Origin: Paramarasmius palmivorus
Taxonomy: Eukaryota; Basidiomycota; Agaricomycetes; Agaricales; Marasmiaceae
DNA length: 64,000 nt
NCBI GenBank assembly: GCA_037176845.1
Contig: JAYKXP010000049.1
Coordinates: 1-64,000 of the forward strand
Direction: 5' to 3'
Part shown: piece after piece, positions 33,561-43,626 of the stretch
Layout of the letters: each line of letters starts with the position of its first letter
How positions within the stretch are numbered: the stretch's first letter is position 1
Program-made: the position numbers and the translations under genes
The notes under the pieces: generated by a model
Told to the model about the DNA's origin: nothing
The model's database searches: none
Seen by the model: the letters and a program-made list of their open reading frames with translations, nothing else

Positions 33561-34241
33561 ATCAATCACATAATAGCTTTGCATCAGCTGACTCAAAATA
33601 CAAGTTAATTTAAGTGCTAGATGTGCTATATCCCATTTTAGTAAGTTTTAGGCCATGCCATGTTTGCTGGGAACATGCTAAGTGGTAGATTATACATGGA
33701 TAAGTGATCCCTCCAACTTTGCATTGAGCTGGTGGTAAAACTGGCCTTGACATTGCATTGTCTGAACAAGGTCAGCTGAAAAAGTCTGGCCATACAATCA
33801 AGAATTGGCTATCTGGACTACATGCTTGGCATATCCAGGCTGGAGCTACCTGGAACAGCAACATAGAAATCATCAAGCTGGCTTGTGTGGCAGCTAACAA
33901 AGCTAGTGTTCACCTTCAGAAGGATCCCAGAGCATCCATTACAAGGAGGTACTACATCTCCCTGAAATCAGGTCTCAATACAGCTACATCCAAAGGTGCC
34001 GCAATCTATGGTTGTGCTATGGCAACTGGTTTTGGTTGCCATCATTCAGGGGAAACAACTGTTTCTTCAGCCAAGAAATTCAACCTGCTTTTCCACTTTA
34101 CCAGATTCCACCCTTGCATATGCAAGACCACTGGTCATGGTTATATTACTTAGGCCTTGACTATTCCTTGGACAAAATCAACTTGCGAAAAAGATGGTAC
34201 CATCATTTTTACCTCTCATCCTGGGGATCCTGATGGTATAT

Positions 34242-34508
34242 TGTTGGATTTTTAGGTGCGCGTGAGAGAAGTCAAAATTTAAGGTTTTGCGGTTGATCAA
34301 GGCTTGGGGATGTTGCCTCACAAACGCATGCCCCTTGCCACTATATTTCTGGTTTTTTATATCTACAACTTTGTATCTAGAATATTCTACTGTAGCTACT
34401 TAGTAAAATGCTTAATAAACGCTGAATAAGTACTGAGTCAAAAGAACTAGCTAGAAACCACTCGCAGACGCTCCAGCTGGCGAGTCGGAAACATCCAGAA
34501 TTCCAACA
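34242..34508 (-). repeat. 3' LTR of the gag-only element (267 bp)
   Basis: It is the same length as and 262/267 identical to 35796-36062. Confidence 0.93.
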
Positions 34509-34794
34509 CTCGCCCTCGACTCGGCGGCTGAGCATGAATCTGATGAACCAAACTGCCCCTGAAGTCTGCGGCCTCAGGTCCCTCTGGCCACGCAGCGGCA
34601 ATACGGTACACACAGTTATGCCTCCCAGGCACGTCGCATCTCACACAGAGACCAGCGACCCATATCCCTGCGTCCAGGCAATAGAACCTTGTTGACAACC
34701 TGTTAGGATCAGTGGAGTACCAACACGAACGGAAAAATCTAAAAATCTATATCAAGTATGTAAAGTGCCGAAAAGGAAAGAGGGAAATGGGGAA

Positions 34795-35757
34795 TTAGAA
34801 TGCGAAGGGTTCGTCGTCGGTGAAATCGGAAAGGGATTCATCGATGGGGTCAGCGAAACTGTCAGTTAAGGCAATTCCGGCCATATCACGGGGTGATGGA
34901 CACTCGCGTGCCATGTGTCCTTTGCCGCCACAGGTGAAGCAATTCCTACTGGCGTTCTTGTTGGTGTTGGGTGAATTGGGATTTGGGGAAGATGATGGGG
35001 AAGGGGATGGGGGTGACTGCTGTTTGAAGCGTTTGGGATTATTTTTGTGAGTTCTCGCAATAAGGGCTGCTTCAATGTTTTGTTGGGGATTGTGCATGTC
35101 TAGTCGGCAGGCTTCCATCAGAATGACAGATGTCACTTTGTTCACGTCCGAGAGAAGGTTCTCATCAAGAACGGCTGATGCGATCCAAGTGTCCCACGAT
35201 TCCGGCATCGACGTAAGGAGTGCGAGCGAAATGACCTTGTTGTCAAGCGGGTATCCAGAAATGCGTAAATCCTCGGCGCATGCCTTCAGGGTGCGAAGGT
35301 GAGTTTCCACTGCTGTGTCACGGATATCATCAGTGGCATGCAAGGTGAAGAGTTTTTGGAAGGCCAGAATGACTCCAATGCTGCTCTTGCTCTGATAGGT
35401 AGACTGGAGGATGGTCCAGGCCTCTAGAGCGGTCTTGGCGTTGCGGATGTCGACGATGATGTGTTGGGACACGCGTAACCGAATTTGGGTAAGCGCTCGT
35501 CGGTCTGATGTTTTCCACGAGGCTTCGGAACCAGTAGCGCTGGGCTGGATATGGACATCCAATCCAAGATTGTTAAGGATATCTTCCATCTGGGTGACCC
35601 AGGTTTCATAGTTGTCAGATCCCTTGAGTGGTTTGATGGCAACGCGATAGGTGGCGTCACGAGTGGACATGTTGAAGGAAGGGAATGCGAATGGAAGATG
35701 GGAAAGGGTTTCGAGGCGCGAGACGGGATCAATGATGGCGGAATTACGAACACGCAT
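34795..35757 (-). CDS. gag: Ty1/copia-type Gag with CCHC zinc knuckle (320 aa; 291 from the inner Met)
   Basis: The frame is intact. The first ATG is at 35757, 39 bp from the LTR; the inner ATG at 35670 (MSTRDATYRVAIKPLKGSDN) matches the usual start of copia-type gag proteins. A UBN2-like capsid region follows (NYETWVTQMEDIL...ALEAWTILQSTYQSKS...LRTLKACAEDLR), then a Ser/Pro/Asn linker and the zinc knuckle CFTCGGKGHMAREC (CX2CX4HX4C), and an acidic tail. The product would package the element's RNA. An open frame at 34447-34698 downstream runs into the LTR and is not a supported gene. Confidence 0.85.
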   Translation of the reverse strand: MRVRNSAIIDPVSRLETLSHLPFAFPSFNMSTRDATYRVAIKPLKGSDNYETWVTQMEDILNNLGLDVHIQPSATGSEASWKTSDRRALTQIRLRVSQHIIVDIRNAKTALEAWTILQSTYQSKSSIGVILAFQKLFTLHATDDIRDTAVETHLRTLKACAEDLRISGYPLDNKVISLALLTSMPESWDTWIASAVLDENLLSDVNKVTSVILMEACRLDMHNPQQNIEAALIARTHKNNPKRFKQQSPPSPSPSSSPNPNSPNTNKNASRNCFTCGGKGHMARECPSPRDMAGIALTDSFADPIDESLSDFTDDEPFAF

Positions 35758-35795
35758 GTAGCCAGGTTATCGGTGGCGTTACCAAGATGCGTTTG

Positions 35796-36062
35796 TGTTG
35801 GATTTTTAGGTGCGCGTGAGAGAAGTCAAGATTTAAGGTTTTGCGGTTGATCAAGGCTTGGGGATATTGCCTCGCAAACACATGCCCCTTGCCACTATAT
35901 TTCTGGTTTTTTATATCTACAACTTTGTATCTAGAATATTCTACTGTAGCTACTTAGTAAAATGCTTAATAAACGCTGAATAAGTACTGAGTCAAAAGAA
36001 CTAGCTAGAAACCACTCGCAGACACTCCAGCTGGCGAGTCGGAAACATCCAGAATTCCAACA
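35796..36062 (-). repeat. 5' LTR of the gag-only element (267 bp)
   Basis: It is the partner of 34242-34508. A TATAAAA-type box on the minus strand lies at about 35907-35917. Confidence 0.93.
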
Positions 36063-36516
36063 TATATGTCCAGTATGGGGTGTCAACAATCATCTTGAGG
36101 TTAATAAGGACATTCCACCAGATTTCCCTTTCTTTTCATATTTTGACAACAACAGCAAGCCTATGGTCCTGACAAAGGAGGACTTCATGGACACCTGCAG
36201 GGAGATCTGGAAGGCTGACGGACTGGACAATGTTTTTGGCCACAGTTTCTGTACTGGTGGTGCAGTTGAACTCCTTCTTGCAGGAGTTCCTCCTCATATC
36301 ATGGCTGAGACAGGCAGCTGGACTTTGTTGGCCTTTTTGCTCTATTGGCACCAGGTCAAGGATATTGTTCCTGCATTCACTGCTGATTCTTACCAAAAGC
36401 AGGACATGGACAATCTGATGGACATCATTGATCATTACCAAAAGTCTCTCTCTATTTCTTCTGCTCAGTTAGATGCTGCTTCTGCAAACCTCCTTAGGCA
36501 TACCATTACTGCATAA

Positions 36517-37192
36517 TTCATTTACATGTATTGACACATTCTCAAGCTGCCTCTGCTTACTCTTGTGGTCTTTTATAGACTTTACTGTATTTCTCATTAC
36601 ACTGTTTATCACCTCACCTGTATGTCATACAACGTCTGTAATGCCATGTGTATCATTTTCATCATGTTCAGTGGGCTATATTAGCCAAAATAGGTGTTTT
36701 ACTTTCAGCATGTAAAAACAGGGAATAGTGCATTGGGCACTTTGACAGGGAGCTGACTTGGGGATCATGATCTCCCTTCATATGATAAATCTAAATTATT
36801 TGCAAGTCATAATACGTCCTTTCCAGCTAGATACATCAGATTGAACCAAAGGGTTAATCATATTTAAAATGATACTTGCTGAGCCCCTGCTCTGTTGGGG
36901 AGTCTCATATTTTTGGTAGTGCTTCTTCTCCTCGACATTGGAGCATTTGCTTAGTCTGGGAGATCTTGAGCTTCAGCACTTACCTCCAATACTTGGGCGG
37001 GTGGCCAGCCTCTGGCACACCCGTTCTTTCTGTGTGAAGATTGGATTGACACAATCTTCACTTTCCTTTCCTGTGCTCATTCAGCAACATCCTTATCCCA
37101 TCCACGTCCCTAGCATCTGAATCTTCACTAGGATCATCAAAAAAAAATCATTCAATCAAACTAAAATTCAATAATGAAAAAATGCAACACAC
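36517..37192. other. no supported gene
   Basis: AT-rich sequence following the recombinase. I see no terminal repeats that would define the Crypton edge, as expected since Cryptons lack them. Confidence 0.4.
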
Positions 37193-37432
37193 TCATTCCA
37201 CCCATTCATCATCTCCAGCATCATCTGCTTCATCCCCCTTGGCACCCTTTCCTATCTTTTGAGCAGCTTGATGAGCACGTTTTAGTTCTGTCTGAGCATC
37301 TTCTAGTTCAATATGTGCCAAAGCACTGACACATTCCAATTCCTTGTCATCAAGAACATATTTATGGGGATGTTGAGCAGTGACTCCGCGACGAAGATGA
37401 ACCCAGGCTACTGAAGAAACGAGGTTGCTCAT
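37193..37432 (-). pseudogene. 5' fragment resembling PWP1 (WD40 ribosome-biogenesis protein), truncated
   Basis: The ATG at 37432 opens 79 codons with SSVAWV, RRGVTAQHPHKYVLDDKELE, SALAHIELEDAQTELKRAHQ and an acidic end DEADDAGDDEWVE, then TGA. The start of PWP1 orthologues (W-V-x-R-G ... KYVLDDEE ... LA ... LEDA) matches this, but PWP1 continues into WD40 repeats that are absent here. It is likely a copied or broken 5' end, lying at the edge of the transposon island. Less likely it is a short independent gene. Confidence 0.5.
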
Positions 37433-37843
37433 CGTCGACCAAAGGGTCAAACAATTTTGAGTCTCAAGGAAAAAACTTCTTTCATGTGTCACAATTCAGA
37501 CTCTTTGGGTGATGACCCGTTATCATGATTGTAATTGCTCTCTAAATTGTGTGTATTTTTGTTCTCCTTGCTACTTCGGGACCTGCGGTCTACCATCTCC
37601 TTGTGGGATGAGCTCGCCGTAGTTGAACGCAGTAGTATCCGGCTGTTCCCTTGTGGGACCCCGTTTCGTCCATAGCGGAGCTGCGTATATATCTATCTAT
37701 CTATCTGATATGCCAACGGATCGGGCGTACCTGGTATGTCGGAAATTTGGAGAGGCGCGTATGGACTCATGAAGAAATGCATGCTTATTCATATGGATAT
37801 CGAAACATAAGCGAAATGTAATTGATATGCATGCTTTCTCTCC
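37433..37843. other. intergenic boundary with a (TATC)n microsatellite
   Basis: No gene seen. A short ATCT repeat lies at 37689-37706. This is the border between the transposon-rich part and the compact gene-rich part. Confidence 0.6.
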
Positions 37844-38580
37844 TCAGTCATCCTGAACTATTGAACCCTTCTCAGAAACGTAGATACCATCCAAGAATTT
37901 ACGGATATCCTTGTTCCGTACTCGACAGATACCTTGGATGGAAGCAGCTGGAACAGAGTGTGAACGTCGTTATGACATTACGGGTGAGTGCACAAACTCA
38001 CCAGATTGAGAGACGTTGTCAATGTCGTTGCCCTCCAAAATAAGTTCGTCCTTCTGGGCTTTTGATTCGGTGATAATGACACCATCAAGCATGTCAACGT
38101 GTCTGACGGTCTATGAGGTACATGTTAGAGAGGACTTTCATCTAAAAAAAATCTGAGCATACTTTTTCACCCAAAAAGTTTCGGATCTCCAAAGCACGGC
38201 CACCGTCCTGGATGATACAGTTGATAGGGAAATGGGCGTAGACGGCACGCATCTTGTATTGGAATCCCTAATGAGAAAATGAGTAAACGGTGAGGCATAA
38301 AAAAGGAATCTCCAGTGCGCACCTTGGTGACGCCGTTGATCATGTTCGTAATCAAACTCTTTATCGTCCTCAGACACGCAACATGCTTCCTCCCACCTTG
38401 CCAAACAGCGAGAGTGACCTTGTTCGTCTTGCCCTTGACTAAACGGATGTCCATGTCTATGTGTCTGACATTTTTCGTGAGGGTTCCGCGAGGACCAGTG
38501 ACGGTGATGACGCGGGACTTTATGGAGACTTCCACGCCGGAAGGAATGTCGAGCTCTTCTGTTTGGATGACGTCCCGCAT
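37844..38580 (-). CDS. RPL9: 60S ribosomal protein L9 (uL6), 191 aa
   Basis: Exons 38323-38580, 38163-38267, 38002-38110 and 37844-37947 splice into 191 codons. Conserved uL6 landmarks are [53 protein letters not shown] and [18 protein letters not shown]. It is a cytosolic large-subunit protein near the sarcin-ricin loop. The ATG is preceded directly by a splice acceptor (TTTTTAG). A donor at 38721-38722 (CTCAAG/GTATGTCC) suggests a 142-bp intron in the 5' UTR, common in ribosomal protein genes. It is divergent from the uS10m gene 316 bp away, so both ribosomal protein genes may share a promoter region. Confidence 0.95.
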
Positions 38581-38896
38581 CTAAAAAGTGCAGCAAGTGT
38601 TAGTGCATCCAAAGTCCAGATAGGCAATCCAGCACAAAACGCCATGATCTTGGTATCAATCGACTTGAATTCTCTTCTAGGGCCCGACAATGGCATTCTG
38701 GCATGGTAGAACTAGGACATACCTTGAGGAAATAGGGCTTGAGGAGATTTTGGCGACGAGGGTGGTGTTGAGCTACTTTGTGTTGATTCTCCCTCTCGTA
38801 GCTTAGCTAATGCTGTGTCAGCCAGCGTTTCCCAAAGAGGTAGGTTCTATTAGGCGCCCGTGACACCCGCATTTTTCCCTCGACCGCGACTGGAGC

Positions 38897-39997
38897 ATGC
38901 TCTCCGCATTAGCTAGAGCAGCCCCCAGAAGACTGCTCTCTCTTTCTGCGCAGCCGATATGCAGGAGAAAGGCTGCGCCTATAACTCTGTAAGTCATGGT
39001 TTGACTAGTGGTTCAAATACTGATACAGACACTTCTAGAACGTTGTCAAACCAAAGGACGAACAAGACCCTAGCTTCTCGTCAGGACAGAGATGAAGATG
39101 AAGAGGAATTGGAGCAGCTCATGAACGAACTAGAAGCCGCGAAATCCGATATGGATGAAATCAAAACAGTGAAAACCGAAACTCCAAGGTGAGTTCTTAT
39201 ATCGTTGTTGAAAGGTAGTGTTAAAACTGTCGCACAATAGACTGGCTACGTCGGAAACTGAAATGTTCGGTTCAGAGTGCGTTTTTCCTCATTGTAACCT
39301 TTCCTTGACTTACATTATATCCAGATCTTTCCTCGCGAATTCGCAGCAAACACCGTCCGTGCAACCACAGACACCCCTCGCCCAACAAACATCCCTTGAG
39401 GACGAGCTTGGCCCTGACTTTACCGAAGAGCAATATGCATCTCATAGTGTTCACGGACGCGGCATTCACCTCCCATACTTCCATCCTCAAACCCACTCGC
39501 TACCCGTTGCTGTCATACATTTCCGTTCTCACCACCCCAAACTCCTCGACCTCTTCACTCACTTTTCCACGCACGCTGCCTCTGCACTCGGTATACCCAC
39601 CTCCAGAGTCATTGGCTTGCCAACCCAACGGAGTATGTGGACCGTGCTTCGTAGTCCGTTCATCTACAAGAAAAGCCAGGAAAATTTTGAGCGCAGAGTA
39701 TACAAACGGTGCATCAAGGCATACGACACGGATCCTGAAGTCGTCGATAGGTGGTTCAAGTATTTGATGAGACATGAGATGGGAGGTGTCGGTATGCGAA
39801 TGATAAAATGGGATAGAGTACCGGTTGGTATTGGAGCGAAGCTTTACGGTCAAGTGAAGAAGGAGTTGGAGAGAACAGGATCAGGTGCCAAAGGAGAGAT
39901 TAAGAAGCTTGGTCAACAAATAGTGGAGGACGAACTACGGGCAGTACAGGAAGGGAAGGCATCCGGAAAAGTTGTGACGGCAAAAGTGTCTTCATGA
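38897..39997 (+). CDS. RSM10: mitochondrial small-subunit ribosomal protein uS10m (316 aa)
   Basis: Exons 38897-38988, 39039-39188, 39241-39276 and 39325-39997 join in frame. The first exon encodes an Arg/Ala/Ser-rich amphipathic start (MLSALARAAPRRLLSLS), as expected of a mitochondrial targeting peptide. The S10 domain includes HLPYFHPQTHSLPVAVIHFR, MWTVLRSPFIYKKSQENFER and KRCIKAYDTD. The C-terminus is basic and extended beyond the bacterial S10 core. It acts in the mitochondrial 30S-like subunit. It is divergent with RPL9. Confidence 0.9.
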
Positions 39998-40185
39998 GAT
40001 ATAGATCGCTTCAGTATGCACGATTTCGTGTTGTGGGGTATCGTTATAATACAACCAGTCTAGTGCAAAGATACTCTGAATTGACCTGTACTGCTTTGTA
40101 TTCTTCCGAGAGGTATAGTCTACATTGATTCCGATCCACCTGGTGTAATTGGTACATCATTAAAGGGTTTGTGTAATGAAGAGCA

Positions 40186-41306
40186 TCACAGCTTGGAAGA
40201 TGGTCGCAACGGCGCAAACTTGGGTTTGCTTTTACTTTTCGTGGCAGCAAGGGCATCGGCCATGTCCTAGTAGCTAGTCAAAACACCGTTGATTCCAAGT
40301 TTCGATGAGGGATACCTTTGTTTGTAACGCGGCCGCATTCCATATCGCTGTGTAGTCCAAGTTCTCAGCAACGCTAACGAGTTTCTCAGGACTTTGTCGC
40401 ATATAACTGAAGGAGACACATACGTATGGTCTCTGGCATGGGTGATCAATCGTTTCGTGCCCGTGACCGCGACCGGACTCTTCGCTGCTATACTCTTGGC
40501 CAGCTCGAGAGCTGCGTGAACTACCTCGTCCCTGCTCCCTTTCACAACACGAGACACATAGCCCATCTTCTCGGCGTCGTGTGCGGAGAATTGAGCTGCT
40601 GTATACGCGTATTCACGGACAAGGGACATGTTTCCGACGACTTTGGGAAGGTAGGCCAGAGTTCCGATATCGGCAGCCAGCCCAATATCCACTTCCTAGA
40701 AACGAATGAATATAGTCTCAGTTCCTTAGGATTAAATGACTCACTTTGACACTAAACCTAGTATCTTCGGCTGCATAACGAATGTCACAGCATGAAGACA
40801 TGTCAATTCCAAGTCCGATAGCGATGCCATGCACAGCAGCAATGACAGGGAATGGTGCTCGTTCGACGGCATGTATCGCGTGCTGAAACTCCTTGATGTG
40901 GTCAATGGTGCCAAATGCTTTACGAGCGTTGTCAGTGTTTTCGTTCGCGGGCTTGGCTATTTTCATCGCATCGTTGACTATGAGAGATGTTTAAGATGTT
41001 TCAAGAGCAAGAAGAAATAAGGGCGTACGATCGAGACCGGCGGTGAAGAACCTGGGCAACGTAGATGAGACAACCACCGCGCGGATATCCGGAGCTTCTA
41101 ACGGAATCCTATCGAAAAGTCGACCGTACTCTTGCCAATATTCCGTGCAAAAGGCATTGACTGGCTCTCTGGTGTATTCGTGAGTGCCTCCGGAATCAGA
41201 GTGCGAGTGGGATGGTTTACCGGGATAACTGAACGTGCAGCACATGGGGGAAGGGCTGAGCAACTTTGATCCATTTCGAGCTCAGAATTTCTGGGTTGAA
41301 AGACAT
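40186..41306 (-). CDS. peroxisomal delta3,5-delta2,4-dienoyl-CoA isomerase (enoyl-CoA hydratase family), 289 aa
   Basis: Six exons (41221-41306, 41029-41168, 40745-40977, 40424-40695, 40316-40373, 40186-40266) close in frame. It has the crotonase fold, with the oxyanion loop around RFFTAGLDL and VHGIAIGLGIDM. D134, E154 and D162 keep the exact spacing (20 and 8) of the Asp/Glu/Asp catalytic residues of ECH1-type dienoyl-CoA isomerases. The protein ends in SKL, a type 1 peroxisomal targeting signal. It would isomerise odd-numbered double bonds during beta-oxidation of unsaturated fatty acids. A related 2-enoyl-CoA hydratase is the alternative, less likely given the Asp. It is divergent from the transporter 330 bp away. 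Confidence 0.9.
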
Positions 41307-41636
41307 TGGGGTGAAGAGGTGGTGGTGGTTTGTGGAAGAGACAGGCCAGTACCGTAGGCTGTGATATCAACATTGTAGAATGAACGGGTTCGGTAATCTA
41401 CTACCGGTCCCTTATTCGGGTAATGCTCAGCGCTCAGTCGCGATCATTTCTTAGTCCCGTTCCTCGACCATCCCCTGATCCCGCCGCTCGTCTTGTTTTT
41501 CAGGTCTAGGTCCCAAGTCGATTTTGTAACATCTTATTGATTCTTAAACTTGGCTCCTATTGCGCCAGCTTAAAATGAAAGCAAGTAATGTGGCTATTGG
41601 TCACCCTCGCTCTCCAAAGTATCGCTGAAGACCCTC

Positions 41637-42923
41637 ATGTCATACCTCGACGAAAAGCAACGACTTCCCTCTATCTCCGAGGAAACCAGCATGGCAGATG
41701 AGAAGGCCGCCCTCAAGGCACTCGATGAATTGCCTCTACCTGCCCCAGCTGTTGCACCTACTCCCAAACCCAAGCAAAAGATGGCTGCTGCTGTCATCAT
41801 ACCTATCTGGATCATCTTGAGCTCGACCGTCATCATCTACAACAACTATCTCTACAATACTCTCAACTTCAAATATCCGGTATTCACCGTCACATATCAC
41901 CTCACCTTTGCGGTATGTCTGGCCAATTGCTGTTTCGATCTCTCTTTGATTAAAGTCGTCGCAGGCCATTGGGACTCGAGTCCTTCAGAATACCACCCAT
42001 CTCTTAGATGGCGCGAAGGAAGTGAAGATGACCAAAGACATGTTTTTCAAATCGATTCTACCGATTGGAATCCTTTTCAGCGGGAGCCTCATCCTCAGCA
42101 ACACTGCATATCTCTACCTCAGTGTCTCCTACATTCAGATGCTCAAGGTTTGTACATTCTCAGATCACGGTCTTTCGTTAACTCACAAACACATCCAAGG
42201 CCTTTACACCTGTTGCGATTCTTCTCATTTCGTGGATTTCCCGGATCCAAGAGCCCAACAGGCGTCTTGGTGCCATCGTGTTCTTGATCTCTGCAGGCGT
42301 TGCCCTCGCTTCTCATGGCGAACTCCACTTCAACTTTTTCGGTTTCATCGTACAAAGTCTTGCTGTTGTCGTAAGTCGTCATACTTATGCCGTGCTTCCT
42401 CACTTCTCATCTTCGCCCAGTTTGAAGCTTCCAGACTTGTGATGATTCAAATTCTATTGCACGGACTCAAAATGGATCCCCTCGTATCTCTGCATTACTA
42501 TGCGCCTGTCTGTGCCGTGTTGAACTTGTTTGCAATTCCTTTCACGGAAGGACTTGCCCCCTTCTATGAAGTTGCAAGAATCGGTCCAATGATCCTCTTG
42601 AGCAATGCTGCCGTTGCGTTCTTACTCAATATTGCCGCTGTTTTCCTCGTGGGCGCCGCAAGTGGTCTGGTATTAACTTTGGCAGGAGTTTTCAAGGTAT
42701 GTACCTCTAGTTTTGATATTATTCAAAGCTCACGAATTTCTCAGGACATTCTTCTAATCACTGGTTCGGTGATGTTGTTTGGGTCGATGGTTACGCCACT
42801 ACAGATTCTTGGTATGTTGATCTTTCGATGGCTATACAATCGAGGCTAATCCATTATAACCAAGGCTATTCAATTGCACTTGCCGGCCTTGTTGCTTACA
42901 AGGGTGTATCAAGTGGAAAGTGA
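41637..42923 (+). CDS. TPT/SLC35-family membrane transporter (triose-phosphate/nucleotide-sugar type), 343 aa
   Basis: Exons 41637-41912, 41965-42147, 42200-42370, 42421-42696, 42745-42811 and 42865-42923 give 343 codons. A cytosolic, Pro/Lys-rich N-terminus is followed by about ten hydrophobic helices (for example AAAVIIPIWIILSSTVIIYN, then SILPIGILFSGSLILSNTAY, and AGVFKDILLITGSVMLFG). The SYIQMLKAFTPVA motif is typical of the fungal TPT (DUF250) branch. Substrate cannot be told from sequence. The stop lies only five bases from the stop of the convergent SUS1 gene, so the transcripts must overlap. Confidence 0.9.
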
Positions 42924-42928
42924 TTGGT

Positions 42929-43364
42929 CTATTCGAGCTGTTTCTCTAGATATTTCTCAATAATTGCCATAACTTCCCGTCGAACCGCCAATGGAATGGT
43001 AGCTAAATAGTCTTTAGTGTTGGAAATAGGAGCAACAAGGGAACCACGTACTGTGTGCACGGGGCGACAGTTCATCCAAGAGATCCCGAAAGGGTACTTC
43101 GAGGTCCCGGGCTGTCTCTACTAGAATATTAATATCATCAGCTTCGCATGTAGACTATAATCACCTTTGCTTGTATCTCGAAAAGTATCTGTCCAGCCTG
43201 CTTCATCGAGTCTGCTTTTGAAGCTAGACTTGATTCTGTTGCGCTCACTGAGTTTTCTGCAACGAAAGGCCGTTGCTCACCCACCTTTCCCATTCCCCGC
43301 TTTCGACCAGTCGACGTTTTATCTGTCGGTGGAGTTGGTCAACATCCGCAGCACTGACAGGCAT
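42929..43364 (-). CDS. SUS1: Sus1/ENY2, SAGA deubiquitinase-module and TREX-2 subunit (97 aa)
   Basis: Four tiny exons (43285-43364, 43165-43235, 43052-43120, 42929-43002), each too short to stand out as an ORF, join to 97 codons, the normal ENY2 length. Landmarks are RRLVESGEWERIKSSFKSRL, DEAGWTDTFRDTSK, LLDELSPRAH and IPLAVRREVMAIIEKYLEKQ. The five-helix protein bridges SAGA-dependent H2B deubiquitination and TREX-2 mRNA export at the nuclear pore. It is an intron-dense gene, as SUS1 is in yeast. It is convergent with the transporter gene and divergent from the BAR gene. Confidence 0.92.
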
Positions 43365-43626
43365 GTTGACGTTGCGCGCCTTTCGAGTTGTTTAACCAAG
43401 AAACTGAACTGGTAGACGATCAAAGCCCTAATAGATGTATAGATCAGTGAATATAATCCTCGAATAACAATTGAGCTCACTCTGGTTCATGACGGCGTGG
43501 AGGAAGGCGGTTGAAAGGCGGTGCTTTATTTGGTGCTGTTCAGTGTCGCGGCCAGGTCGCGGCAAACGTTGCCCACCAACTCTCTCACCTTTATACTCTC
43601 ACTCTGTCACTACTCATTCACCGATA

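Larger units (their letters stand above)
34242..36062 (-). mobile_element. non-autonomous gag-only (TR-GAG-like) LTR retrotransposon, 1821 bp
   Basis: Two 267-bp LTRs flank one gag gene on the minus strand; there is no pol. Each LTR starts TGTTGGA and ends TTCCAACA (perfect inverted ends). The target duplication is TATAT on both sides (34237-34241 and 36063-36067). The LTRs differ at five sites, all transitions (about 1.9%). It must rely on the RT and integrase of a partner element. Confidence 0.92.
33730..36516 (+). pseudogene. Crypton-like tyrosine recombinase, split by a gag-only LTR element
   Basis: The left part (to 34241) has KKSGHTIKNWLSGLHAWHI, typical of the SAM-like core-binding domain of basidiomycete Crypton-like integrases, then the start of the catalytic domain. 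A TAG at 34151-34153 breaks the frame once. The right part (from 36068) has GVNNHLEVNKDIP, then the catalytic motif GHSFCTGGAVELLLAGVP (usually H-S-F/L-R-x-G-G; here the second Arg is Cys) and AETGSWTLLAFLLYW, and ends at TAA 36514-36516. The two halves are in the same frame once the element and one TATAT are removed. The Arg-to-Cys change at a catalytic position and the stop show it was already dead or has since died. Confidence 0.75.

Noticed and set aside
34447..34698. Second ORF of the gag-only element
   Set aside because: It runs into the LTR and has no recognisable domain.
38581..38722. snoRNA hosted in the RPL9 5' UTR intron
   Set aside because: No convincing C box (RUGAUGA) and D box (CUGA) pair with a terminal stem was visible.
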